Assembly (NCBI RefSeq): GCF_022539315.1
Contig: NC_066314.1
Coordinates: 54,931,180-54,995,179, forward strand
From: Serinus canaria
Taxonomy: Eukaryota; Chordata; Aves; Passeriformes; Fringillidae
Direction: 5' to 3'
DNA length: 64,000 bases
This document shows, in pieces, positions 39,760 to 52,400 of the stretch. The first letter of the stretch is position 1. Each line of letters begins with the position of its first letter. A program made the translations under genes and the position numbers. The notes beneath the pieces were generated by a model. That model saw nothing but the letters and a program-made list of their open reading frames with translations. It was not told where the DNA came from and made no database searches.

Positions 39760-39927
39760 CACTCGGGATTTACCCAAATGCTCCTCTGGGCTTAGCAAAA
39801 GATGAATTCTTCTTCACTCAGGGTCCACCTGTGGTGATTTCTTCACTCGAGGCACCATCTGTCAGTTCTGTCCTCGGTGTTCACCTTTTGTGGTGGTGCT
39901 CCTTTTTTTCACTCAGGGATCACCATT
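39760..39927 (-). repeat. Leader repeats carrying primer-site-like motifs
   Basis: Next to the 5' LTR, the plus strand has a set of related segments about 30 bases apart. They are CACACTCGGGATTTACCCA, CTTCACTCAGGGTCCACC, CTTCACTCGAGGCACCA and TTCACTCAGGGATCACCA. On the minus strand the intact ones begin TGG, as a tRNA primer-binding site does. The one at 39908-39925, two bases from the LTR, is in the standard place. I cannot name the tRNA. Confidence 0.6.
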
Positions 39928-40313
39928 TGTAGTATTGTTCACAAGGGTCCCAGGATGGGGGAAGAGACGAGAAAGTTTACTCCATGTATCAGAAAGCTTG
40001 ATTTATTATTTAATGATATATAATATATTAAAACTATACTAAAAGAATAGAGGAAAGGACTTCATCAGAAGGCTAAGCTAAGAACAGAATAGAAATGAAT
40101 AACAAAGGTTTGTCTCTGACCAAGACAGTCTGGACAGGTGAACTGTGATTGGCCCATAATTGGAAACAACCAGATGAGACCAATCACAGATTCCCCCTGT
40201 TGCATTCCACAGCAGCAGATAAGAATTGTTTTACAGTTTGTTCCTGAGGCCTCTCAGCTTCTCAGGAGGGAAAAATCCTAAAAAAGGATTTTTCATAGAA
40301 CATGTCGGTGACA
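39928..40313 (-). repeat. 5' LTR of family A element
   Basis: The plus strand starts TGTAGTATTGTTCACAAGGG and ends GTCGGTGACA. It is followed by AACAGC, the partner of AATAGC beyond the other LTR. Confidence 0.9.
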
Positions 40314-40319
40314 AACAGC

Positions 40320-41507
40320 TACATTTCCTAAGTGTATTACTTACTCCTGTCTTACTCTGTCACAGGCCTGCAAGGGAAAATTCAGCTTTCCTACCTGCAT
40401 TTCTTCTCCAAAGCGCAGTGTTCATACATGGAGCTGAGACAATGGGAAAATGCTGGGAGTGTTTCAAGAATCCTCAAGGCTGTTGCTATCAGGCAGTGGT
40501 ATAAATAATTTTGTAGCTCTACAACCTTTGTCTCAAGAACAAAATTATTCAAAATGTTATTTTTCTGGCAGCTGGACACCTCGGCATTTTCAGCCAGGCC
40601 ACAGTTGCTTTTTGCATTACTGCTCTATCACTGCAAACAGCACTTTTCCTCCTTGATGCCTGCTACTCTTTCATCCCCACAGAGAGAAATGCTCCCAGCT
40701 TTGTGCCACAGGCAATTCCCTTAATGCACTCTTATTTTTTCTGGCTATACCACTAAAGGAGATGCTAAATAAAAAAAGGAATCAACAAATGAGGCCCAGC
40801 TTGCAAATTTTCTTTCAAAAATCCTTCTTGCCTCCCCACTCCTGTTCTCTCTAGGACAACACCACAGAAACACACCCACATTGCCTTCCCCCTTGCACCT
40901 GAGCACCAATAGTTAGGACCTCTTTGCACGCTGGGGGTTCTTCCCCAGCAATGAAGTTACACAACATTTCTCAGTTTTACACAAGGATTTTGAGCAGTCA
41001 CTGACTCCACTGAACAATTGTGCCAATGGACTGCAATGGCTTCAGAAAGGAATGTGCATCTTTTCTCAGGTGCACACCATTCCTTAGAGACAAATAGTTT
41101 TGTGAACCATGAAGATCAGAGGGTCAGGAAATTTGTGCTGATCAAACACACAATCAGTTGATTAGCTCCAATTAGTTTGGAGTTTCAGTTCTTAATTCTT
41201 CAGCCACCTGTTCTCAGGGACCTTTCAACACTTCCAATAAGAAAGTTCCTCAAAAGAAATACCTCAGGTGATATCACTGAATTTTGTGTAAATATCTCCC
41301 TTCAGGAATTAAGACCTGAAGGAAGATACAGGAGAAATACAGGAGAAAATACAAATACAGGAGAAAGGAAAATGAGAAAAGCCACATCCAAGAGTCCTTC
41401 GACAAAGAAAACCTTCTTGGAGGAACTGCAGTGCAGTGAACCCTGTAGCAGTAGAAAATGTCCAATAAAATACTCTTTTAATCAGTAATTTTTCATGCCT
41501 TGCCCTT
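40320..41507. other. Gene-free stretch between two family A insertions
   Basis: About 1.2 kb with no gene recognised. A small repeat (ATACAGGAGAAA three times) lies at 41326-41368. Confidence 0.5.
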
Positions 41508-41906
41508 TACTGGTGTGATGATGTTCACAGGGGTCCCAGGATGAGGGAAGAGATGAGAAAGTTGACTCCATGTTCCAGAAGGCTTGATTTATTATTTTAT
41601 GATATATAATATATTAAAACTATACTAAAAGAATAGAAGAAAGGATTTCGGCAGAAGGCTAAGCTAAGAATAGAAAAGGAATGAATAACAAAGGTTTGTC
41701 TCTGACCGAGACAGTCTGGACAGGTGAACTGTGATTGACCATTAATTAGAAACAACCAGATGAGACCCATCACAGATCCACCTGTTGCATTCCACAGCAG
41801 CAGATAAGAATTGTTTGCATTTTGTTCTTGAGGCCTCTCAGCTTCTCAGGAGGGAAAAAATCCTAAGGAAAGTTTTTTTTCATAAAACATGTCGGTGACA
41901 GACTGG
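41508..41906 (-). mobile_element. Solo LTR, family A
   Basis: The LTR proper is 41514-41900 (387 bp), TGT...GTCGGTGACA. The flanks are TACTGG (41508-41513) and GACTGG (41901-41906), a 6-bp target duplication with one change. Same strand as the other family A copies. It lies 1.2 kb from the two-LTR element, but its own flanks show that it is a separate insertion. Confidence 0.9.
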
Positions 41907-44900
41907 TTATTTAAAAACAAAGCATTGCATTTAAAATTTTGCCCAGATGCTTTTTTTTTGCCATGATTTGCATTCAGAAACAAGCAGTGGTTTAGTTTTG
42001 ATTGGACTTTCCTTATCATTGCTTGTCTCTCCAGTGAAAACAATACCTGATTTCTGGAGGCAAAGTTTCACAGCTACAGCAGAGAAGTAAAAGTGTGAAA
42101 AGGCAGAAAAGCAGTAGAAGTTTGACATTCTTTACCCTCTTCTTCCAGTACTTGAAATTAGGTGTCATTAATTCAAACTCTGCATGGATCTGCAGCTTAC
42201 TGCCTTCCAGTTTGTCACCCAGTATGGCAACACTGGACCCTTTAATGTATCACTCACTCTCAGAAAATTTAAAAGGTGCCTTGAAAACCCTACAAAAAGA
42301 AACATAAAAAGATGAGTGGGAAAAAGTAGATATTCTACTTTCAACATTACCCCTGTTTTAAGGGGAGACAGCCCAAAGCTCCTGCTGTTTGCAACCAACA
42401 AAAGTAGATTTTTTTTAAAGTTCTATGGGGATATGGCTGGACATTTCATTCTCAGGAGCAGAAGAGCAGGTGCATGGTGATGTGTCATAGTCATGGGTAT
42501 TAAGGGAATCTAGAGGCACAAAGACTGTACTCACACCAAATATAAATGTTTAGGTACCAATATAAAAATCATTCATTTATGTGATTTTGCTTTGTGTCCT
42601 GGTAAATTCATTTTGGCAGAGGCTGAGCTCTGCATCTCACAGGTGTGAGATGCTACCAATTTCCTGCCTGGTTACAACTTGCTTCACCTCTCTCACTACA
42701 TTCACCAAAACAGCCCTCAGTCATTTCCTTTTTTACCTGGAATAATCAGGACTGCTCTGATGCTCACACTAAGCTTCCATGGAGCACCCTATTTTCAGCT
42801 GTTCTTACATACAGATGAGGATAAAAATAATTGAGGAGGGCAGGGTGATGAAGTGTTTCCTGAAAGAGATTCCAGTAATTTATTTTGTTTTCACTGAAAT
42901 GACCCCATGGACAAGTTTACCACACAGCTCAAGTGGCTTAGTCATAAAAACACATGTGCACAAAGCCTCCTACATGTGAGGACCACCAGCTGTTAAGAGA
43001 CCCTTGATATCATAAACATCTGAAAACAGAGCAGCTCAGGGACAAAAAAAAAAAAAGCCTTTCAGCATCAGTGACAACCCCATTTCACTGCTCAAGCAAG
43101 CAAGTAAGCACATGCCAGAGAACTGTCATGGAGCTGGCACCATGTTATTCCCCTCACAGAGACTCCTCTGTGCTTGGAGATGTGGCAGTGCTGCTGCCAT
43201 ATAACATGTTCAGTTGTGTCAGGTCTAATATGGGTTATGCACTAGGTGTCCCCTGCAACAAGCATTGTCCTAAATTGCATAAACCCTACAATAATATTAA
43301 ATATTGTAATGGGTTAATGTATTATCCAAAACACATATTCTTGAAATAATGACTCCTCACAGTAAATGATGGGCACACAGAGAAAAATCCATGTTTATGA
43401 CACCTTCAGGATCTTGAAATAACTGATATTTGCACAGAAAAGAAGCAAAGGCATACACAGTTTTAAAAGGTTCTGTGATTTGACCCAAAAGAAGATTATT
43501 TACTCTGAAAAAAACACTGTCTAGGAACTGCCAAGGGTTTCTGTATGAAATAGTGATGAGTCCCAGTTCTTTCTTTCAATGCTCCATCAGGATGCACAGC
43601 TGTGCAGTGGCAGAAGCTATTTAGTCCCACAGTGCCAGGAGTGGGTATGTGCAGTCGCTTGTGCCAGTGGAAGGCAGAGGAACACCTCACACCTAACACT
43701 CCCATTCATGCTCCTGACTGGGAGGAAAAAACATCCATCACCCCTCCGACACCACATCTACCCTCCAGACACAAACCAAGCCCTGGAGGGGGGCAGAAAC
43801 CCTCTTTGGATCCCCCTCACCTTCGGTTCTCCAAGTCCTGGAACAAAGCCTTGAAAGAAGAAGACAGTTCCTAATGCTTCAACAGCATAAAATTGAATAT
43901 TTTGGTTTGTGAAATGCTTTTAGGTGTCTGAGGGAATCATCCAGCTAATGCTGAGGTACCACCACCAACCTAGACATCCTTCTGCTATTTGACCTTCCAC
44001 TAGGAAGAAAAGTATGAAAGGAATGTAGAAATACAACTGTTTTCTGACTTCCTGCCATCAAAATGCATGAGGGTGTTTCAAATGAATATTTTAGAAACAA
44101 TTTCCCTAGAAATGTTGTGGGAGGACTTCAAGAGAGATGAGTGATACCCTTTATTTCATTTCAGGAAAACCATATGCTAAATTGTAGGAATTAATTTTCC
44201 CAACTAATATTTTGGCATTTCTACAATATGGTCAAAATTAAAATAATAACAGTATTTGGCTTATTTATCCTGTGTGGTGTCTGAATTTATAGCAGTGGGG
44301 GGAGTGCAGATATATTCACTAGTGCAGATTTACATGAGATTAAATCATTAGTTGTGTAGAAACCATGAGACACAGCTTAGAGTCTTCTTAAACTTCTGAG
44401 GAGAAAGCATAGACAGACCCCCAGGCAGCATCCAGAGAGCATCTCAACACAGTCAGCAAATCCCTAATGGAGAGAAGCTGCTCCAAACCCATGGGCATTT
44501 CACTCTTTTGTGCAGAATATCACCATCACTTCACCAAAGGGCGAATATTTTGGTCAAAATCAAACACCTCCCTACTAGTTAAAGGGTTTTTTTTTCATGT
44601 GTTTGTGCATCCATAAATCTCCAGCTCTGACCAAGCAGGATGGTGCAAAGACTCAAGGCCAGGGTTTAAGCTGTCACTCTCACTGGTCTTTCATACAGGA
44701 TTGTTTCAAATTATGGCTCTGTTTTACCCTCCTTGATTTATTAATTCAGCAGGTATGAGCTCTGCTAAGAGTATACTCAGCCTTACTCAAACAAATAGGG
44801 CAGGATTCCAGCGGTGTAAGTAGAAATAGGATCAAAGATTAGAAATAAAAAAAATCATAACATGACAAAACAACTGCCAAAAATACTTCCGTAAGCACTG

Positions 44901-46395
44901 ATCCTGTTCCTTCAGAAGGTGACAGAAACACTGACATATATACCAAAGCTAATTCAAACATAACAGAAAAACATTATCTCAATAATTTGCCCTAATTTGA
45001 GAGAAGCTGCTTGGTTTCTCCAGAGGGCTGTTGAAGTGACAGTTTTTGGATTTTACATCCGACAAGCCTGATTGGCACCAGGTGTTATCTATTATTTCCC
45101 TCTCAGGAATCTGTATATTAAAAATTATCACTTTCTCTTAGGAAGACCTCAGGTCTGGCTGCCCAGGTTCACTCTGGATTTTTCTTTATTGGACACGTTT
45201 CAAAAGTTATTTTAAAACCACCAACACGTAGGACTGAGGCCCATCCTAACAGTATCCAAAATAGCAAGCCTGTCTCTGACCCCCAAAACCTGTTTCCTCT
45301 TTAGTCTGCCCAACAGTCCAGGTTTTGGGTGTCAGCACTGATGGCTAAAGGTTGTGATCTGATGCCCACTCAATTTCTTTTTAGAGACTGTACTACTCAT
45401 AAAACTAAATCTACCCTGTATCCAGTGATAATTAGTCTGCAACTAAAACTCATAAATATATCATGTAACTCCCTTTCTTCATTGGTTTGGTCCCCCAGGG
45501 CCCAAAGAAACAAGAAGCAGTAAACAAATGAGTTTCCATTACTGACATGAGAAGGCACAGCTCTGACAGCACGACATCCATTGATGAAGGGAATGTCATG
45601 TACCACCATGAAGCCTGTAGGACTTATAAACACTGATTGAACTTAAAGAAGAAACAGAAATTAAATGCTACAGGTATTGAATGGCAGACAGCTGTTGCTT
45701 ACTCCAGATTAACAGGCAGCATATGACAATGCTCACATCCAGTCTCAGGTAAAAACAAAAGCAGAAAAAGTTTGTCCAGCAGGTGACTAAAGGTAATGTG
45801 CATGTTGAGAGTTTTCATTCTTTGGTTTTTTGCAAGCAACCTTTAAGATGTTATTACTAAAGATATTGCACTCTTTGCTCTTGAATTCAGAGGTTACACA
45901 CATTTTATGCCATCACCCCCTACCCTCTCCTACCATACAAACAGCTGCAGCAAACCATTTTTTAGGTAAAACATACACTGAGAAACAATAGGTAGTTCAG
46001 ATCATCACAGTACATTGTAAATGAGATTCTAAACAGGAAACTATAACCAAACTACCCCTATGAGGGCCTAAACATTGGTGGAAGCATATTTCTAAAACTT
46101 CTGGCAGTAGCACATCTTATGAATGGAAAATATTTCCTTCTTCAGCAGATCATATAGCAAAATCTTAGTACAGAACTTATTGTAGGCAGGGCAAAAAAAA
46201 AAAAATTTTTTGCATTCCATAAAGTTTAAATTAAGTTTTGAATGTAGGTCATGTAAAAAAAAAAATAAGGTCACTATCACTTCTGATTCAGTGTTTCAGG
46301 TAGATACTCCTGGATTGTTCACTGCTGAAAACCATTTTTAATAAAAAATTGCCTTAAATATGTCCCATATTTCCCTGAGCTAACACTTTCCTTCC
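41907..46395. other. Long gene-free stretch
   Basis: No gene or repeat family is recognised. An A12 run lies near 43048 and A-rich runs lie at 46192-46205 and 46254-46265. Confidence 0.5.
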
Positions 46396-46650
46396 TGAAA
46401 TAAACAGGGCAGGAGATATCTCTCCTTTTTTGATGCCTTTATTAAAAGTGATCAGCTCAAGGTTGGGAGGCCCGACGAATCCGTGGGTTTCGCTGTCGCA
46501 GCTCCCTGGAGTGACTTGGAGGAGGAGGCAAATGCAGCTTTGTCCACCAGGGGACAAAGCTGGGGGTCCGGCCTCACGATAGCAAGCAGGGGTATACACA
46601 ACCCTGGATGCCCATTTTCAGTTGGCAGTCTCGGGTCTTGGCTCTAACCA
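46396..46650 (-). repeat. Inverted repeat, left arm
   Basis: This is the reverse complement of 47119-47372. The core 46405-46650 (246 bp) aligns with 47119-47364 without gaps and with about 13 mismatches, all in the half nearest the spacer. In the sense of the minus strand it starts TGGTTAGAGCC and holds an AATAAAGGCATC signal. It looks like part of an LTR or another dispersed repeat that I cannot name. Confidence 0.85.
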
Positions 46651-47118
46651 TATTGGCTCGCTGGTTTAGGTGTTTATTAATTGCGTTTGGAATGGGGGCT
46701 TGCCCCATTGCATTTTGGCTCTAAACTTATCTGCATATCAACTCCTGGTTCCCTCCCCTCCACTGTTTGGAGGTGGGGTGCCATCCTCCTACCTGGCAGC
46801 AAGCAGAGTGATGCTGATACACTAGAGTGAATTCTCAACTATAGATGGCTAACGACCTGATACTTAACAGATGATTACAACAAGCAGCTAACAAAAGCAC
46901 TCCTCTGCCAGAACTGGTTAAACTTGTAATTCTACAACTTTTGGAAAAAAAATGGGTAACCCTTTTTTGTTCATAACACTTCCTTGATGACAGTGTTACA
47001 TATAGAGCTAATATGGAATTCAGAGATCAAAGTGGTCTCTAGACATCAGGGGTGAGGTAAGAAACCAGCAGAGACTCTGAAAACCTTCATGGCCCCTCAC
47101 CACAACTTAAGAAGATGT
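46651..47118. other. Spacer of the inverted repeat
   Basis: 468 bp between the arms. The part next to the left arm contains a minus-strand AATAAACACC and could extend the same repeat. No gene is present. Confidence 0.6.
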
Positions 47119-47372
47119 TGGTTAGAGCCAGGAGCCGAGACTGCCACCTCAAAATGGACATCCAGGGGTGTGTATATCCCCGCTTGCTGTCATGAGGCTG
47201 GACCCCCAGCTCTGTCCCCTGGTGGACAAAGCTGCACTTGCCTCCTCCTCCAAGTCACTCCAGGGAGCTGCGACAGCGAAACCCACGGATTCGTCGGGCC
47301 TCCCAACCTTGAGCTGATCACTTTTAATAAAGGCATCAAAAAAGGAGAGATATCTCCTGCCCTGCTATTTCA
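47119..47372 (+). repeat. Inverted repeat, right arm
   Basis: Partner of the left arm, sense on the plus strand, from TGGTTAGAGCC to about TTTCA. AATAAA lies at 47326-47331. The similar open frames seen on the two arms reflect the DNA repeat and are not separate genes. Confidence 0.85.
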
Positions 47373-47381
47373 ATAAGGAAG

Positions 47382-48982
47382 CAGATGCTGCTAACCTCAA
47401 CTGGGTTGAATTGTCCTTATGCCTTTGTAGTCCAAATGAAATTAGTTATTATTTTCAAAGAGTAAGACACTTCTTTACAAAGAAAAGCTAGAATCAAAAA
47501 CTAAGGAATTTTCAAACTTTGTATACATGGACTCACTTTATCTGCCATAATATTAAAAGGGAAAAAAATGGTTCAACAGTGAGATTAATGAGAATATGTC
47601 TTTGCCACAGCAACATAACCAGAGTGAAGGAGGTGACGGCTTACACTTTGTAGATGCATTGCAAGATAAAATGTTCTTCTGTGGAAGAAATACTGCATTG
47701 TAACTGTCAAAGGAGAAAATCTTTTTAACAATCCCCCAGGGAAAAAATCCCTTTGCCATAAGGAAGTCAGCAAACAGAAAATGATGATATGATAATGATA
47801 CAGTGAGAATTACCAAGAAGGCAGAGCAACCTGCAGATTGTGTTAATACAGTGAGAATTACCAAGAAGGCAGAGCAACCTGCAGATTGTGTTAATACTTT
47901 GTCTCTAATTGAAAAGCTAAAGAATAATAGATGGTCCCAGAGCCCTGCAATTTAAAGCAAGCTGCACTTTATGAATGCTTTCTGATAACAATAGTTGACA
48001 AAGGGGTAACAGAGGTTCACAGAAGCAAAAACTTTCTCTGTGTTCAATGCCTTTCAGCATGGAAAATTAGGTGAGTCGATATATAATTTAGTATTTAATA
48101 TACCATTGGAACATTGTAAATGTAAGGCAGTGTTGGCATTTGGGGCATGATAGTGGCTAATGAAAGCAAAAATTACTCATAATAGAATGAAGCTTATTTG
48201 CACATCATTAGTCTTCCTGCCCCATAATTTAAATGCATAATAACACTAGTTTCTCCCCATGTCTCAGCAGTAGCTGAATAACAGTGCTGTTCTGTAATCT
48301 CACATTATGTATTCAATTCTTTTGGAGGCAGGGCTGATAATACCAACATTATTGAAACTGCTCAGTATTGCCTGCACAGAGCCCTGCTTGTGGTTGCTTT
48401 CAGAACCATGCCTCAGTTTAGCTATCTAGATAGATATTAGATGTCTTCTTTACAGGAGATTATGTTTTTTCAGATCAAAACCTTCAGACAGGATAATTTA
48501 CTTGCTTCAGAAAATGTGGGCTTTTGAACAGGAATGTGTTTTTCTCTGCTAATCTCTTTCAAAAGCTGCTACTTTCTGTGTGAGGGTGGCGGCTTGAAGA
48601 GGGCAGTAGGTGCTTTCCATGATCCCATATTGGTTTTGCCATCAGCAGAAGAGTTACAACATGAGAACTAAAAATCACCAAAGCCTCAGCTCAATTTGTC
48701 TCGCAGAGTTGCCAGGGCTGAACTGCCAACAAACTCACCTTCTGCTTGGTGCCACCAAGTGTGTTCCCACCTCAGGAAGGCTTCACGCCCGTTGGCGGAG
48801 GACAGCCAGGCTGTGTACATCCCAAATCTGAAGTTTGGGATCTGGAGACTGGATTAGGCTGGATAAGAATGAGACAATTGGTGAGAAGGGGATTGTCCTG
48901 CTCTGCTCTGAACTGGGGTTCTCTCACCTCAAGTTTTAGGGCAGCTTTGGGCACCATAATGTAAAAAACATATTAAACTGTT
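47382..48982. other. Gene-free stretch
   Basis: No gene is recognised apart from the tandem duplication listed separately. Confidence 0.5.
47799..47897. repeat. Perfect 48-bp tandem duplication
   Basis: Two identical 48-bp units (47799-47846 and 47847-47894), plus three bases of a third. Each unit starts TACAGTGAGAATTACC and ends GATTGTGTTAA. There are no differences between the units. Confidence 0.95.
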
Positions 48983-49438
48983 AGAGAGCATCCAAAGGAT
49001 GATGTGCCACAGGCACAGTGAAAAGTCTGGAGGGGAGGCCATGTGAGGAGCAGCTCAGATCACTTGGTCTGTTCAGCTGGAGGAGACTGAGGCCAGAGCT
49101 CATTGTGCTCTTCAACACCCTCATGAGGGAAAGAGGCAGGGCAGGCCCTGGTCTCTGCTCTGTGTCACCAGGATAGGGCCTGAGGAAATGGCTGGAACTG
49201 TGTCAGGAGAGGATTAGGTTGGATATCAGGGAAAGGTTTTTTCACCCCAGAGGGTGTCAGGCACTGAACAGGGTCCCCAGGGAATGGTCACGGCCCCAAG
49301 GCTGCCAGAGCTCCAGGGGCATTTGGACAATGCTCTCAGACACAAGGTGGGATTGGTGGGGTGCCCTGGGCAGGGCCAGGAGTACTCAGTGATCCTTGTG
49401 GGTCTCTTCCAATTCAGCATATTCTGTGATTCTACAGT
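48983..49438 (+). mobile_element. CR1 LINE, 5'-truncated
   Basis: A typical avian CR1 3' end. It has an 'AGGAGCAGCTCAG' block, a 'CTGGAGGAGACTGAGG' block, then 'CAGAGCTCCAGGGGCATTTG'. It ends with 'GATCCTTGTGGGTCTCTTCC' and the terminal ATTCTGTGATTCTA octamer-type tail. No reverse transcriptase part is left. The length of 456 bp fits the usual 5' truncation. No target duplication is seen, as is usual for CR1. Confidence 0.93.
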
Positions 49439-52400
49439 TTGATTTTTTTTCCCTCAACTTCAGGTAATACACAGAAACACACTAAAAGTCTGAGCATATC
49501 AAGAGCAGAGAAGCAGGCAGCCAGCAGCTGGGATATGTAAATTTGAAGGCATGGGGGCTGATCTGAATTCATTTTCCTTACACACATACATGAAGACACA
49601 CTTTTTAAACATCTGATCACAGGCAAGTTTTCCACAGGGTACCTCAGAAGGGCTCTGCACACAGGACACCCCTCATGAACAGCCCTCCTCCTTCTGATTC
49701 CTCTGCCCCCATTTCTCTTTACTGCCTGTTGCTCACATTTCTTCTGAAAACAGAGCAATTAGCTTTTCACCTCTATAAATATATATATATATTATAAATA
49801 AATAGCCTTTGCCCAGAGAACAAATCCAAAAATGAATACACAGGCTAGCTTGATTCCAGTTGTGCTCGGTGTGCCTGTGTTCTGACAGTTCTGTTACGTG
49901 CAAGTCCAGATACCCAAGCCTCAGGTGAGGATGTAATTAGTGATCATCACTAAAAAGCTGGGTTTACAGGACCAGGGATCAGATGGGAACACACATGGGC
50001 AAGGAAATCTATTTTTGTATTGTTGTTATGATTGCTTTTATTGCAACTTAGTGGCCAGAGCTAGGTTTTCTATACACAGGATTTCTTGGTTTACCAAAAA
50101 AAAAAAAAAAAAGAGCTGTATACAATTTTTCAACAATAACAAATGAATTTCCAGTCAACTTGCACCATTTCTTTCAGATAGGAAAAAAACTGTTTAATTT
50201 TAGAACAGTATAACTAATTTAGAGACCTTTGAAATGTCTTTAAGACTAACTCAATTTTTAAATAAAAAATATAATTTCACACTAAGAAGCCAGCAAGTGT
50301 AATTTCAAAACTCATGAAAACCAAGGTACATCAGAGTTTTGCCATGGAAAATCCCAGAATCCACACATTTTACAAAAAGTGGAAAAATGCTGATGTGATG
50401 GTTATGGCTTTCTGTAGTTTGTATGCAGAAGCTGGTGTGTCAGCTGAGCAACAGACCTTGAAGATTTAGGAGTTTTTGGTTTTAAACCTACTTTGGTGCA
50501 TACATTGTTCTCTCCAATTATTTGCAGCTTCCTGATGAACTCTGCTATTTCTAATAAAGGGTCTTGGCTAGTTTGATTTTGAAGCAATTGGTCATTTTAA
50601 TGGGGAAAAGTTAAATGAGAAATTCTCAGGATGTTAAAAAAAATAAAATTATCATTTTTCAACAAAATTGCAAAAAAAGAAGGCATTATATCTTGATGTC
50701 TCCATCAAAGCATCCTCCTCATCCTGCAGCACAGGTTTCTGATACTCAGACTTTCTTCTGTGCCTCAGGCAACCACAGACTCAGTGTGAAGGTAGGCAGG
50801 AAAAGAACAGCCAAATACAACGATAAAGGCTGAAGTTAAAAAACTCCTGCTTTCCTACCAAGTTGAATATCATTGCCTCTCTTTGAACCTCCATAGGTCA
50901 ATATACTCCACCTGTTCCAAAATTTCACTGCTTTCACAATTATTATTCAGGGGAAAAAAATTGACTTTGATTTTAGATATAAAATATCAATCTGAAGTAA
51001 TTTTACACACACACGTACGTGTATGGCAAAACACAACATAAATAGATAATCTATGTTTAGTCACATACAAATTGTGTAAAGGGCATGCCATGGATCCAGG
51101 GTCCTGTTCACCCCAATTTCTAGATTGGAATGGAGTCATCTGGATGGCTGGCAGCACTCACAGAATGACTGCCTCACTGACCACAAGTGCCTGAGATTTC
51201 TACCAATCATGACAGCACTGAGGAGATCCTGAGAATTTAGTGGGAGAAAAGCCTGGGGCTCCCAGGTTGGAGCTTCTTAGATTGTAATGGTATTTGTCAG
51301 CATGCAAACATTTCATTCCTCCTCCAATTTGAAGCAGAAGTGAGTCAGAAAAGACAGCCAAATTGAGATATTATTTCCGTGGCATGTTTAAAAATACTCA
51401 GTTCCATAAGACAGCAGATTCCCAGAGCACTCCAAAGGATTGTCCTTGTTAAGGCATAAGGCATCATCGTGGAAATATGCTTTTGGCTGCTGAAGAGATT
51501 TCCCTGGATTACAACTGAGTGTATGCCAAAAATATAAAAAAGGCTGGAAGGGTTCCATAGCATGGGAGTGAAGTGTTTGAGGCATCCCAAGCTGTGCTGT
51601 AGCACATGTTCCTGCCTAAATCTCATCAGAAGGGAGTCATTTTGGAGATGGATAGTCCTGTAGTGAAAGGAAGCAATCATTTGTTGAACACCAAGAATGT
51701 CTCTCAGTGTTATTCAAGTTATGTGGGAATTAGAAACCTACAAACCAACAAAAAGTGAACTGAATGTAAACAGTTTGTGATGTTACCTGTAAAATCCCAA
51801 AAAATTCAGAAGTAGCAATTTCAATTGCTAACATCTTTTGGAATGCCTTTAAGTTCATCTGTTTACAAACTAAGAAAACAGATGTACTTGGATTTTCTTT
51901 CACTATTTTACTGCAAATTAGCTGGACAGAGCTCAGTGCCTAAGCCCTTGAGAGTGATTAGGTTTTGAAAAGACCTTTTGTTATACCTTTTTCATTTCAG
52001 AGGCTGAGCACCAGAGAAAACAAGATCAAACAGGCAAAATTGGCTTTGGTTATGTCCATATACCTTTTACTTTGGCCTCTGCTAATGCTGTGGTCAATCA
52101 GCACAGAAGCTTGTTTCAAACAGATATTAAAGAAAATATTTATTTGCATGGGAAATTTGATAAAGTACCACAGTTAGTTCAGCTATAGTAGGAGGTTGTG
52201 ATTCCAGACACATTTCAGCCACACTGTCAGGGTGATTTCCCTCTACAGAAGAGATTTAGCTTTCTGTTGCAGTAACAAAACTAAAGAAATTCAGAACAGA
52301 AATGAGTAAAAGATTAATCCACTATAAAGCATTAAGTCATTTTATAGCAATTCACTTCAAAATCCCATTTCCAGCTAAATTAGTTTTAATTTCTTAATTA

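Larger units (their letters stand above)
36322..40319 (-). mobile_element. Two-LTR non-autonomous ERV, family A
   Basis: LTRs at 36328-36713 (3' LTR) and 39928-40313 (5' LTR), each 386 bp, bound a 3.2-kb internal region on the minus strand. Flanking hexamers AATAGC (36322-36327) and AACAGC (40314-40319) fit a 6-bp target duplication with one change. Next to the 3' LTR is a polypurine tract (AAAAAGGGTGAGA on the minus strand). Next to the 5' LTR, two bases in, is a TGG-starting primer-site candidate. The internal region has a broken gag-like part and a second LTR-like module. I see no protease, reverse transcriptase, integrase or envelope motif, so it would have needed another element's enzymes. 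The LTRs differ at some 30-35 sites by eye (about 8-9%), so the insertion is not recent. Confidence 0.85.

Noticed and set aside
46354..47376. Similar peptides on opposite strands as a duplicated small gene
   Set aside because: They lie inside the two arms of a DNA inverted repeat with LTR-like AATAAA signals. The similarity is fully explained at DNA level.
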